DNA of 64,000 nucleotides from Eopsaltria australis (lineage: Eukaryota > Chordata > Aves > Passeriformes > Petroicidae), in contig JAVTVJ010001191.1 of NCBI GenBank assembly GCA_034509425.1, positions 41,001-105,000 on the forward strand, written 5' to 3'. The position numbers and the translations under genes were made by a program. Positions 18,191 through 27,429 of this stretch are shown piece after piece. Position 1 is the stretch's first letter, and each line of letters starts with the position of its first letter. The notes below the pieces were generated by a model. That model saw only the letters and a program-made list of their open reading frames with translations, made no database searches and was not told where the DNA came from.

Positions 18191-21176
18191 GAAGATGAAC
18201 AAGGAGAAGGGAAACCCCAACTCCCAGCCCGCCCAAGGCCCAGTGCTGAGGCTGCGGGGGAGGCCAAGAGTGAGGGATGAGGCAGGAAGGAGAGGCCAGA
18301 GGACGGACAGGGCCAGGATCTTTGCTCTGCCAAGGGAGCCGTCTCCGTCCCACGCCTCCTCATCCTCCTCCTCGTCCTCCTCGATCTCCTCCTGCCCACA
18401 GAAGAAGCTCCAGCTGCCACCACTGCACCTCAGGCAGCCAAAGGTGGGACCCAGAGAGCCCAAACTCCCCAAGGTCCCACAGGTGGAGCTCGGGCAGCCG
18501 CAGGCAGCGCCGCAGGGCAGCCGCAGCCAGGCCCTGTCCCTCCGTGGGGACAGGCTGCCACCGCTGTCCCCTGTGGCACGGCTGGCACGGCTGCCACCAC
18601 TGCCCTGCCTGGAGAGCCCCAGGGACACTGAGAGCCGGGGCACAGAGCTGGGGAGTGCAGGGGACAAGGAGCCACAGCCCTGCAGCCCCTGTCCTTGGCA
18701 GCCACACACCCCCGTGCCCAGGGTGTGCTTGGCCCCGCTCAGGGTGGCCCAGGAGGGCACAGCCCGTGTGTCCCCGAGCTGGCAGCTGCTGCCTCTGCCG
18801 CCCATCCCCTCGGGGGCTGGAGCCATGGAGCGCAGCCTCTCGGACACGGCGCCAGAGAAGCAGGATAATGACAAGGAGCTGTGCAAAGGTGGAAACATCA
18901 CTGACCCTGAGCTGTCCTCTGTGGAAGAGGCCATTGAGGTCGGTCCAGAGGACAGCACAAGTGACCAAGAGCTGTCGTCCATTGAAGAGGCCATTGAGGT
19001 CGGTCCAGAGGACAGCTCAACTGACCAAGCGCTGTCCTCTGTGGAAGAGGCTGTAGAGGTCACTACAAAAGACAGCACAAGTGACCAAGCGCTGTCCTCT
19101 GTGGAAGAGGCCATTGAGGTCGTTCCAGAGGACAGCACAAGTGACCAAGAGCTGTCGTCCATTGAAGAGGCCATTGAGGTCGCTTCAGGGGACAGCTCGA
19201 GTGAAGAGGAGCTGTCCCCAGTGCCAGAGGCCCCTGTGGTCATGTCAGGGAACCTCCCAACAGATGAGCAGCTGTCCTCAGTTGAAGAGGTCATCGAGGT
19301 TGGTGCAGAGGACAGCATGAGTGACCAAGAGCTGTCCTCCGTGGAAGAGGCCATTGAGGCCATTTCAGGGGACAGCAGAAGTGACAAGGCCCTGTCCCAA
19401 GTAGAAGAGGCCATTGAGGTTTCTCCAGGGGACAGCACGAGTGAGGGGGAGCTGCCTGACATTGAAGAAGATCTTGAGGTCACTGCAGGGGACAGCAAAA
19501 GCAACGAGGACGTGTCCGAGGTAGAAGAGGCCATTGAGCCCTGTCCAGGGGACGGCAACAGCGACCCAGAGCTGTCCTCTGTGGAAGAGGCCATCGAGGC
19601 CATTTCAGGCAGCAGCTCAAGTGACAAGGAGCTGTCTTCAGAGGAAGAGGCCATGGAGGTCGCTTCAGGGGACAGCAGAAGTGATGAGGAGCTGTCGGAA
19701 GTTGAAGAAGCCATCGAGGCCATTTCAGGGGACAGCGCGAGTGACGAGGAGCTGTCCCCAGTGCAAGAGGCCATTGAGGTTGGTGCAGATGGCAGCAGGA
19801 GTGGCCAAGAGATGTCCAAAGTGGAAGAGGAGAGTGAGGTCGCTCCAGAGGACCTGCCAAGTGACCAGGAGCAGTTCCCAGGGGAAGAGGCCATTGAGGC
19901 CATTTCAGGGGACAGCCCAAATGAAGAGGAGCTGTCCCCAGCGCAAGAGGCCTTTGTGGTCATTTCAGGGAACAGCGGAGCTGATGAAGAGCTGTCCGAA
20001 GTGGACGAGGAGAGTGAAGTCACTGCAGAGGACTGCTCAAGTGACCAGGAGCTGTCCTCAGATGAAGAAGCCATCAAGGCCATTTCAGGGGACAGCCCAA
20101 GTGATGAAGAGCTGTCCCCAGTGGAAGAGGCCATTGAGGTTGGTCCACAGGACAGCAGGAGTGACCAGGAGCTGTCCAAAGTGGAAGAGGACAGCGAGGC
20201 CACTCCAGGGGACAGCTCAAGTCACCAAGAGCTGTCCGAATCAGAAGAAGACAGTGAGGTCACTGCAGAAGACAGCAGGAGTGACCAGGAGCTGTCCAAA
20301 GTGGAAGAGGACAGCGAGGTCACTCTTGAGGACAGCTCAGGTGACCAGGAGCTGTCCGAGTTTGAAGAGGACAGCGAGGTCACTCCAGAGGACAGCATGA
20401 GTGACCAGGAGCTGTCCGAATCAGAAGAGGACAGCGAGGTCACTCCAGAGGACAGCATGAGTGACCAGGAGCTGTCCGAATCAGAAGAGGACAGCGAGGT
20501 CACTCCAGAGGACAGCATGAGTGACCAGGAGCTGTCCGAATCAGAAGAGGACAGTGAGGTCAGTTCTGAGGACAGCTCAAGTGACTGGGAGCTGTCCCAG
20601 TTTGAAGAGGACAGCGAGGTCACTTCAGAAGGCAGCTTAAGTGACCGGGAGCTGTACGAATTGGAACACGCCTTGAACATCTTCCAAGGGGGAAGCAGAA
20701 CTGATGAGGTGGTGTACCCAATGGAAGAGGACACTGAGCTCTCCAGAGTGGACAAGACAATTAGCAAGGAGCTGTCCCCAGGTGAAGAGAAGAAGGAAAA
20801 AGAGCTGTCCCAAGCAGAGAGCAACAAAGAGCTGTCCCAAGGGGATAAGGAGGACAATGAGAGGCTTTCCCCAGAAGACGGCCCAGGTGACACAGAGCTG
20901 TCTGTCGGGGAAGCCCGTAATGTCCCAGCCATGTCCCCACGGGAAGCAGAGGACAGCAAACAGCTCTCCCGCTGGGAAGAGCACAGCTGCTCCAGCCCCG
21001 TGGGCGCAGAGGTGGCAGCAGAGGCAGCCCGTGCCCTGGCCAGCGCCTCTCGTGCCCAGGCCCTGTGCGGGCAGGCGGCTGCCCCCAGGACACGGCCCTC
21101 CCGCTTCAGGCGGGCGCTGCGGGCGCTGCGGAGGCTGCTCCGCTGTCCCTGCCTGCGGGCACAGGCGGAGCAGTGA
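18174..21176 (+). CDS. Copy B: acidic 20-residue-repeat protein of an unrecognised modular family (1000 codons)
   Basis: An uninterrupted frame from ATG 18174 (or the conserved in-frame ATG at 18195, MNKEKGNPNSQPAQGPV) to TGA 21174-21176. In order: a basic N-terminal box (GRPRVRDEAGRRG), a Ser run, a Pro/Leu/Arg-rich region (about residues 75-230), then exactly 31 units of 60 bp (18901-20760). Each unit encodes a 20-residue acidic repeat like SDQELSSVEEAIEVGPEDST. After the repeats come shorter ELSQ/ELSP repeats, a box SSPVGAEVAAEAARALAS and a basic end RFRRALRALRRLLRCPC. Repeated S-D-x-E and S-x-E-E patterns look like casein kinase 2 sites, so heavy phosphorylation is plausible but inferred. 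No signal peptide or membrane segment is visible. The sequence tttgtgattcag just before the ATG could be a 3' splice site, so an upstream exon is possible. I do not recognise the family. An inverted, shorter copy (A) lies at 14164-15738. Confidence 0.6.
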   Translation: MTERCEKMNKEKGNPNSQPAQGPVLRLRGRPRVRDEAGRRGQRTDRARIFALPREPSPSHASSSSSSSSSISSCPQKKLQLPPLHLRQPKVGPREPKLPKVPQVELGQPQAAPQGSRSQALSLRGDRLPPLSPVARLARLPPLPCLESPRDTESRGTELGSAGDKEPQPCSPCPWQPHTPVPRVCLAPLRVAQEGTARVSPSWQLLPLPPIPSGAGAMERSLSDTAPEKQDNDKELCKGGNITDPELSSVEEAIEVGPEDSTSDQELSSIEEAIEVGPEDSSTDQALSSVEEAVEVTTKDSTSDQALSSVEEAIEVVPEDSTSDQELSSIEEAIEVASGDSSSEEELSPVPEAPVVMSGNLPTDEQLSSVEEVIEVGAEDSMSDQELSSVEEAIEAISGDSRSDKALSQVEEAIEVSPGDSTSEGELPDIEEDLEVTAGDSKSNEDVSEVEEAIEPCPGDGNSDPELSSVEEAIEAISGSSSSDKELSSEEEAMEVASGDSRSDEELSEVEEAIEAISGDSASDEELSPVQEAIEVGADGSRSGQEMSKVEEESEVAPEDLPSDQEQFPGEEAIEAISGDSPNEEELSPAQEAFVVISGNSGADEELSEVDEESEVTAEDCSSDQELSSDEEAIKAISGDSPSDEELSPVEEAIEVGPQDSRSDQELSKVEEDSEATPGDSSSHQELSESEEDSEVTAEDSRSDQELSKVEEDSEVTLEDSSGDQELSEFEEDSEVTPEDSMSDQELSESEEDSEVTPEDSMSDQELSESEEDSEVTPEDSMSDQELSESEEDSEVSSEDSSSDWELSQFEEDSEVTSEGSLSDRELYELEHALNIFQGGSRTDEVVYPMEEDTELSRVDKTISKELSPGEEKKEKELSQAESNKELSQGDKEDNERLSPEDGPGDTELSVGEARNVPAMSPREAEDSKQLSRWEEHSCSSPVGAEVAAEAARALASASRAQALCGQAAAPRTRPSRFRRALRALRRLLRCPCLRAQAEQ
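18901..20760 (+). repeat. Array of 31 uninterrupted 60-bp coding units
   Basis: Consecutive units begin with ctgac or gtgac followed by ca/gagctgtcc at exact 60-base spacing from 18901 to 20701, so 31 units fit 1860 bases with no insertion or deletion. The three units starting at 20401, 20461 and 20521 are almost identical at their start, a sign of recent expansion. The unit is read as 20 residues in copy B. Copy A holds only about five. Confidence 0.92.
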
Positions 21177-21290
21177 CACAGACAGGGCAGCGACAGCAGC
21201 CACTGCTCCAGAGCCTCCCTCCCTGCAGGGCTGCGCCTCACACGCTGCTGCCAACACCGATGGCAGCGGGGTCACAAACGGGAATAGCAA

Positions 21291-21530
21291 CACGGGCACA
21301 AAGAAGCCAAAGACAGCAAAGAAGAGGAAGAAGACGATGAAGAAAATGAAGATGATGAAGGTGAAGAAGACAAAGACAAAGAAGGTGAAAAGGATGAAGA
21401 AGACACAGAAAATAAAGAAGACAAACCAGACACTTGCAAAGAATAAGAAGAGAAAGAAGACAAAGACAAAGATGAAGAAGACGAAGGCAATGAAGAAGAA
21501 GAGAAAGAGGAATAATTTAAAAATACATAG
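21291..21530 (+). other. GAA/GAC-rich 3' tract of copy B
   Basis: A purine-rich tract after the TGA of copy B. In the frame that continues past the TGA it would read an acidic tail (KEEEEDDEENEDDEGEED), but a TAG at about 21285 interrupts this frame in B. In the next frame it reads Lys/Met-rich. Counterparts lie at about 13850-14040 (A) and 12880-13080 (D). Confidence 0.5.
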
Positions 21531-21830
21531 AAGAAGAATATTAATTAGAGTAGGCATTTTAAAAATACGTAGAAGAAGAATATTAATTAGAATAGGCATT
21601 TTAAAAGTACATAGAAGTAGAAGAGTAAGAAGAATAAGAATAGGAGTAAGAGTTTTCAAATATAGAAGAAAAATAATAAGAATAAGAATAAGAATTTATA
21701 AATGCATAGAAGAAGAAGATTAGTAAGAATAAGAATTTTAAGTTTACAATACATAGAAGAAAAGAAGAAGAGTAGTAAGAAGAAGAAGAAGAATAGTTAA
21801 GAATACATAAATGAAGAAACGATTTATTGA

Positions 21831-21900
21831 ATAAATAAATATACCAAATAATTTGTGTTTCTGACTTCTTGTATTATTTACATTACAGTCAATGAAATAA
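21831..21900 (+). terminator. Candidate polyadenylation signals of copy B
   Basis: AATAAA within gaataaataaatatacc (about 21831) and within aatgaaataaaaaca (about 21894) in the AT-rich 3' flank. The mirror positions near 12712 and 12645 would serve copy A on the - strand. Confidence 0.4.
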
Positions 21901-22280
21901 AAACAATGTGTTCTAATTTAGATATATTATAATCTCCAAGAAATAACCAAAGAATGACTGAACAATCTGTTACTGAAGAAGTTGAATTTTATTTAATAGA
22001 GTTTGTAAGGCAGCAGGAGAGAGTGTGCAGATTCCCTTTGGTGTCCCCAGAGGTGTGGGTGTCTTTTCCCCCTGGGTGCAGGGAGGCCCCTGTGAGCAGT
22101 GAGTGCTCAGCCCCAGCGGCAGCGGGAGAGTTCCCGGCTGGGCCGGCAGGGCAGGGCTGTCCCTGCTCTCTGCAGGCAAACTCAAGGCGCCCCTTGAGCC
22201 CGGCCGAGAGAGAGCTGTGCTGGAAAGGCCTTTGCAGCAGGGCTGTGCAGGGCCACAGGCAAGGCAGCACAGCCGTGCTC

Positions 22281-22515
22281 TTGGGGTGCCGGGGCTGGCC
22301 CTTTGTGACACTTTGGGCGCTTTGTGTCGGGGCCCTTTGTGATGCGGGCCATGGTGGTGGCCAGAGACCCTTGTGACATCAGGGAGCCCCGGCGTGGCTG
22401 AGGGGATCCAAGGGGCGCAGAGCCCTGCGTTGCCCAGTGCCAGGAGAGCCGCTCTCGGAGGAGGAAGCCACTCCCTGCACCCGTCTGCGCTTCAGGACGA
22501 CGGAACGCTTTGAGA
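22281..22515 (+). promoter_or_regulatory. 5' module of copy C, second of two direct repeats
   Basis: Near-identical to 17953-18190, including TTTGTGACACTTTGGGCGC, the TGACATCA element (about 22374-22381) and the CCCCGGCGTGGCTGAG stretch. It directly joins the end of the right inverted-repeat arm, so the right arm of B abuts the 5' module of C. Confidence 0.4.
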
Positions 22516-22517
22516 AG

Positions 22518-23861
22518 ATGAACAAGGAGAAGGGAAACCCCAACTCCCAGCCTGCCCAAGGCCCAGTGCTGAGGCTGCAGGGGAGGCCAAGAGTGAGGGA
22601 TGAGGCAGGAAGGAGAGGCTCATCACCTGAACTGCCAGAAATGAATGAAGTTTCGGGGCATCAGAAGGTGCTGGCATGGCTGGAAGCCCATTTCCCCAAC
22701 AATTATGCTGCTGAGGAGGAGGAAGAGAATGAAGCTGACAGACACCAAGGACTGTCCCACCTCGAATGGCGCAGGGACAAGGCGTGGGCACAATGGCAAG
22801 ACCTGTTGGGCTCCACGTCATCTCTTGGTTTCAGTGTTGGTGGCAATCCGCTTCCCAAAGGAGTCCACGAAGTGTGTCACGGGGAAGTTGCCGTCCAGGA
22901 GAACATCTGGAACAAACCCCTGGGCTTGGTGGGTGACAAGGATCCCCTGGAGGGACCCAGCCGTTCCAGCCCCGTGGGCGCAGAGGTGGCAGCAGAGGCA
23001 GCCCGTGCCCTGCTCAGCTCCTCTCGTGCCCCACGGAGTCCCAGGGATGCCGAGCCGGCAGCTGCTGAGGAGGAGGAGCCCTCCGAGCCTCTCGGTGCAG
23101 AGGTGACAGAGGCACAGAGCCGGGTCTGCGAGAAACGTCCCTCCCGCTTCGGGTGGGGCTGCACGGGCTGTTCCAGTGGCCCGGCCCTCTGCGGGGACTG
23201 TCCCGGTGTCCCTCTCTGGTTCGGGAGCTGTCCCGCTGTCCCTCTCTGGTGTGGGGGCTGTTCCGCTGTCCCTGCCCGGTGCAGGGGCTGTCCCGGTGTC
23301 CCTCTCTCGTGCGGGGGCTGTCCCGGTGTCCCTGCCCGGTGCGGGGGTTGTCCCGGTGTCCCTGCCGGCTGCGGGGGCTGTCCCGGTGTCCCTGCCGGGT
23401 GCGGGGGCTGTCCCGGTGTCCCTGCCCGGTGTGGGGGCTGTCCCGGTGTCCCTGCCGGGTGCGGGGGCTGTCCCGGTGTCCCTGCCCGGTGCGGAGGCTG
23501 TCCCGGTGTCCCTGCCGGCTGCGGGGGCTGTCCCGGTGTCCCTGCCGGCTGCGGGGGTTGTCCCGGTGTCCCTGCCCGGTGCGGGGGCTGTTGCGCTGTC
23601 CCTGCCTGGCGGCACAGCCGGAGGAGTAGCGCCCACGCCAGGTCGGGCCTGGAGGTGGAGGCAGAGCCGCGCTGGGGCGGGATAAACGTCCCCGTCGCGG
23701 TTCCAGATCAGCGCAAGCCAGCACAGCAAGAGCAGGAGTCGGGCCAAGAAGTGGCCATGGACCGTAGGGGGGATCAAGAGCACCAAGGACCCCCAAAGCC
23801 GCCGACCCTTTTCCAGAAGGGTCTGAAAGAACGGACTGTGCAAGACACCCAATTTGCATAG
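22518..23861 (+). CDS. Copy C: family member with swapped middle and Cys/Gly-rich repeat tail
   Basis: The frame is open from 22437; the conserved family start is ATG 22518 (MNKEKGNPNSQPAQGPV) and the stop is TAG 23859-23861. After the shared N-terminal box it diverges into a stretch not found in A or B (GHQKVLAWLEAHFPNNYA, then EEEEENEADRHQG). It rejoins the family at SSPVGAEVAAEAARALLS and RPSRF, then runs into 14 units of a 30-bp minisatellite (23191-23610) read as CGGCPGVPAR-type decapeptides. The final part (after about 23690) overlaps sequence that looks like an LTR, so the natural C terminus may have been replaced. All frames of the 30-bp array are nearly open, so the frame through it is weak evidence of coding. 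It may be a decayed copy. Confidence 0.38.
   Translation: MNKEKGNPNSQPAQGPVLRLQGRPRVRDEAGRRGSSPELPEMNEVSGHQKVLAWLEAHFPNNYAAEEEEENEADRHQGLSHLEWRRDKAWAQWQDLLGSTSSLGFSVGGNPLPKGVHEVCHGEVAVQENIWNKPLGLVGDKDPLEGPSRSSPVGAEVAAEAARALLSSSRAPRSPRDAEPAAAEEEEPSEPLGAEVTEAQSRVCEKRPSRFGWGCTGCSSGPALCGDCPGVPLWFGSCPAVPLWCGGCSAVPARCRGCPGVPLSCGGCPGVPARCGGCPGVPAGCGGCPGVPAGCGGCPGVPARCGGCPGVPAGCGGCPGVPARCGGCPGVPAGCGGCPGVPAGCGGCPGVPARCGGCCAVPAWRHSRRSSAHARSGLEVEAEPRWGGINVPVAVPDQRKPAQQEQESGQEVAMDRRGDQEHQGPPKPPTLFQKGLKERTVQDTQFA
23191..23610 (+). repeat. 30-bp minisatellite (14 units) in copy C
   Basis: Units like gcgggggctgtcccggtgtc plus ccctgcccggt repeat at exact 30-base spacing. It is GC-rich and read as Cys/Gly decapeptides in the copy C frame, but all frames and the opposite strand are also open. 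Confidence 0.9.
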
Positions 23862-24230
23862 AAGTGAGAAACCCATTTCAGGGTGAAGAACCCAGTCCAT
23901 AAAAAGGCACCCCCACCAAGCCCATGACCCTGGACATCCCATCATCTGGATCATTGCTGGAACCAGGAGTGATGATCTCTTTTCCTCTCTCTGTTCTTGT
24001 CTTTCTTTCTCTCTCTCTGCCCCTCTTTAATTCATCTTTTCCTTTCTCTCTGTCCTTTCACCCTTTCCCTTTATCCTAAACTCACCGCCATGTGTTTTTA
24101 TTGTAGCTCAGGGACTATTGTAGGAGTTGTGTAGTAATGAGTCAAATTAACAAAATATTAAAAGATTAATAAAAATAATCGTAAGTGTTTAACAAAAGTT
24201 TCTGATTATTTTGTGGATGCTCCGGCTTTT
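23690..24230 (+). mobile_element. LTR-like sequence (solo LTR fragment?) at the end of copy C
   Basis: The order of signals resembles an avian endogenous retrovirus LTR: an upstream region, a TATA-like ccataaaaaggc at about 23897, a long pyrimidine tract (23975-24070), and an AATAAAAA signal near 24170 followed by a GT-rich segment. No internal retroviral genes, primer-binding site or target-site duplication was identified. It supplies the last codons of copy C. This is an assignment by layout alone. Confidence 0.35.
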
Positions 24231-24389
24231 ATCGTCGCTTTCGTCCCTGAGCATTTATGATTCTTGAATGCTTCCTTCCCCTCATGGGTGGGTGATCACC
24301 ACATGTTAATAAAAGCTGCTGCTTTTTCCAGTTGTGCTTCTCTGTGCCTGCTCCACCCCAAGAGCAAGGCAGGTGCTGGCAGCACAAAT

Positions 24390-24715
24390 AACCATGGAAT
24401 GTCCTGAGCTGGGAGGGACCCCCAGGGATCATCCAGAGCCAGCCCTGGCCCTGCCCAGAGCCCCCAACAATCCCAGCCTGGGCATCCCTGGCAGCGCTGT
24501 CCAAAGGCTCCTGGAGCTCTGGCAGCCTCGGGGCCGTGCCCATTCCCTGGGGAGCCTGGGCAGTGCCCAGCACCCTCTGGGGGAAGAACCTTGCCCTAAA
24601 ATCCACCCTAAATCCCTCCTGGCCCAGCTGCAGCCGCTCCCTGGCTCTGTCCCTGTCCCAGAGCAGAGATCGGAGCCCGAGGGAAGAGCGACTCATCTGA
24701 GCATTTCCTGACTCC
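24390..24715 (-). mobile_element. CR1 LINE fragment, subfamily 2
   Basis: ctgggagggacccccagggatc to ctggcccagctgcagccgct. The same subfamily occurs at 47740-47990 (+) and 52430-52680 (-). Confidence 0.8.
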
Positions 24716-24781
24716 ACCTCCCTGTTCTCCAGCACTTCTCAGGGATGTGCCAGCACACAGGTAAGCTTTTAAAACCCTGCG

Positions 24782-24787
24782 TTTATT
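24782..24787 (-). terminator. Candidate distal ITSN1 polyadenylation signal
   Basis: TTTATT on the + strand, AATAAA in the transcript sense. It is the last canonical hexamer before the family block and the LTR-like sequence. It is only a candidate, since other hexamers occur upstream. Confidence 0.3.
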
Positions 24788-25359
24788 CTTGCATCATTCA
24801 CTTGCACAAGCCCAGTCTCAGCTGTGTCTGACACTGCACAGCCCCACACCAGCAGGGAACTGTCCCAATACCCACAGCTGGGGACTGCACCACACCTCAC
24901 CCAGGGGGACACAGTTTAAGGACTCTTGTTCAGTTATACCTTGTCTGTAAATAGAATTGTTTAAGCAGGGGTGACTGAGGAAACAAGACATTCACAGCAA
25001 CTGAAATAACTTAAAACTGCATTATGAGAAACAGTGTCCTGAGGCATACCCATTAGAAATGCCTTAAAAACCAAAAGGAGCCATCCTCACAGTACAGATA
25101 TTTTACTGAGGAATAGTTAAATGCGGTGTAAATGAAAAAATACGAGTTAATTGCATTTTCCTTAAATGAAGAGTAACTTTTTCTCCTATTTGGCCAGATC
25201 ATTTTTTATAGTACCTTCATAATTTTTAGGATCATTTAAATTCTACAGACAGTAGAATTTTTCACTTGTTTTCTTAAAAGAGAAAAAGAAAAGGAAACTT
25301 ATCCATACCATTTGTTTAGCAAAAAGCAAAATGTGCGCTAAAAAGCACTAAAAAGCCTG

Positions 25360-25575
25360 GGTGAGATGGGGAAAAGGGAGCAGCACCTCAAGGGTGGGCA
25401 GGCCCTGGCACAGGGTGCCCAGATTTGCTGTGGCTGCCCCTGGATCCCTGGCAGTGCCCAAGGATGTCCAGGCTGGACACTGGGGCTGGGAGCAGCCTGG
25501 GACAGTGGCAGGTGTCCCTGCCATGGCACGGGTGGCACTGGGTGGGCTCTGAGGACCCCCCAAAGCATCCTGTGA
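25360..25575 (+). mobile_element. CR1 LINE 3' fragment
   Basis: gggtgggcaggccctggcac to ggcactgggtgggctctgag. Confidence 0.8.
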
Positions 25576-26936
25576 CTCCCTGAAGAGCAGGGCTGGAGAT
25601 GGGGCCAAGCCCTGGACCAGCACCATGGTCCCACACCCAACCTTCTGCTCCCCCTGTGCCACACCACAGCCCCCTTCCCACGGAGCAGCTCCCGGAATTG
25701 GGAGGGATTTCCCTTCCCATCCATCACCCTTTGGACACCCACCCACTCCTGGGGGACAGAGGGAGGGCAGAGCCCCTGCTGTTTACCAAGCTGTGACTTC
25801 GGGCTCGATTTCTTCTTTCTCCCCCTCTCCTGTGCTCAGGGCAGGGCCAGGAGCTGGGCCCAGGGGTTGACGGGGGCTCGGAGGAAGCCCCAGCTCCTTT
25901 TGCTTGCACAGCACTGTCAGATCCCAGAGCTGGTCCCTAAATCCAGGGGCAGCTTTGTAAAGCTTTGGCAGCTTTCCAGGCAGCCAAGGAACTGAGCCAC
26001 GGTCACAGCAGAGCCTTTGACGACTCTCTCACGTAATTAGGGCAGTTCATCAGACTCAAACTGCAGTTCTTTATTTTTTAAATGAGATCCTAAATATACC
26101 CTCCTACATACAGAAAAATAATTTCCTGAGGACATTCATTCTTTTAAAATATTTAAATGAACAAACAAAACCGGGTGCCTTTAAACGCTTTTCTGTGAGG
26201 TTTACTCGGTGTTTGACGGTGAGAGCAGAGCTGTGTTTTTATACTGGATGTACAGTAATCACATATAGATCTGTAAGCATGTACTGAACTCTGGGTACAG
26301 CAATGTGGGACAGGAGTGGAGAGGCTGAACAAAGGCAGGGTAGATGTGGAATGTACGTACAGAGCAAACCCTCAAAGCAATTTCTCCTGGTTTCTTCTGA
26401 TTCCCAGCTTCTCCCAGTCTCAAGGGCTTTGAGTGCTGGATTTGAATGAACTGGGATCTCACCACGATGAGCAGAGCAGTCTGGAGCCTCACTCTGCTGT
26501 TGGAGTCAGAGTCTGGACTTGTCACATCTCAGTTTTGAGAGCGCAGGTAAGAAAAAAACTCCGTTACCCACAATGTTTCCCACCCCACTCCTGCTCACAC
26601 ATAACAGAAAGTGACTGAACTCTTTTTAAAGGGTAAAAAAATTGTAAAATGAGCTTTGAAAAAGTTCCCTCATAAAAACTCACGTTGAGAAAATACTGAA
26701 TAATTAAATGCATCTAGAAAAAAACTGCTGTCCTTTCTCAGCTATTTGGCTCAGTGTCAGCTCAAAGCTGAGCTCTGCCTCCCAGGTGCCCAAGTCCCTT
26801 CCCCAGCTCTGAGCAGCCTCTCCTGGATTTCCAGACTGGATTTCCATCAGCTCTGCCCTGGGCAGGCACTCAGCATTTCCCAGCCAAGGCCAGCCTCGGG
26901 TGTTTTTATTTCACAGCACTCCCAAGTGTGGTGCAA

Positions 26937-27115
26937 TGGAGGGGCTGCCCAGGGAGCTTTGGAGTCGCCATCCCTGCAGGTGGCCAAGGAAGGGCTGCAG
27001 GTGGCACTCAGTGCTCTGGGCTGGGGACAAGGTGGGGACAGGGCCCAGCTGGGACTGCATGGGCTGGCAGGGCTTTGCCAGCCTCAGGGATCCTGGGATT
27101 CTGGGATTCCAGGAA
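26937..27115 (+). mobile_element. CR1 LINE fragment, subfamily 1
   Basis: tggaggggctgcccagggag to tcctgggattctgggattcc; close match to 11755-11935. Confidence 0.8.
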
Positions 27116-27429
27116 GCACAGCTGTGTCTGGGAAGTGCTGATGTGCCACCGAGCTCCAAGGGCAGCAACGCTGTCCCAGGGCACGGCCACAGCCTGTCCT
27201 CCATGCACAGGGACAGGGTGAGCTTCCCCTTTAGCACTGGACTGACCATGAGGGAATCATTGGATATCTCTGAGCCAAACTCCAGCCTTTCCTCATCAGC
27301 GTTTGAGTAACCCCTACAGGCACTGACAGAGTTAAACAGTGCTGGGCATGGAGGGAAAGGGGAACACCCCAAGCCATGGGGCTGGGAAGGTGCTCACTGT
27401 CACAATTCCCAAAACAGGGCAATCATACA

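Larger units (their letters stand above)
18188..22283 (+). repeat. Right arm of large inverted repeat
   Basis: Partner of 12268-15745. It begins at tgagaagatgaacaag and ends near agcacagccgtgctct, where the match stops and a direct-repeat module starts. It carries copy B and its AT-rich 3' flank with AATAAA hexamers (about 21831 and 21895). Confidence 0.85.

Noticed and set aside
18056..20203. 715-codon - strand frame opposite copy B
   Set aside because: It mirrors the 60-bp repeat on the other strand. The + frame has the conserved start and end boxes shared with copies A and C, and the - frame does not.
18174..21176. Idea that the acidic repeat is the missing CLIC6 first exon, since mammalian CLIC6 has a repetitive acidic N terminus
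   Set aside because: It lies 3' of the CLIC6 stop, ends in its own stop and basic box, and exists in several copies on both strands.
22818..23954. 378-codon - strand frame with GRDTGTAPAP repeats
   Set aside because: Reverse reading of the 30-bp array in copy C. The + frame carries the family boxes.
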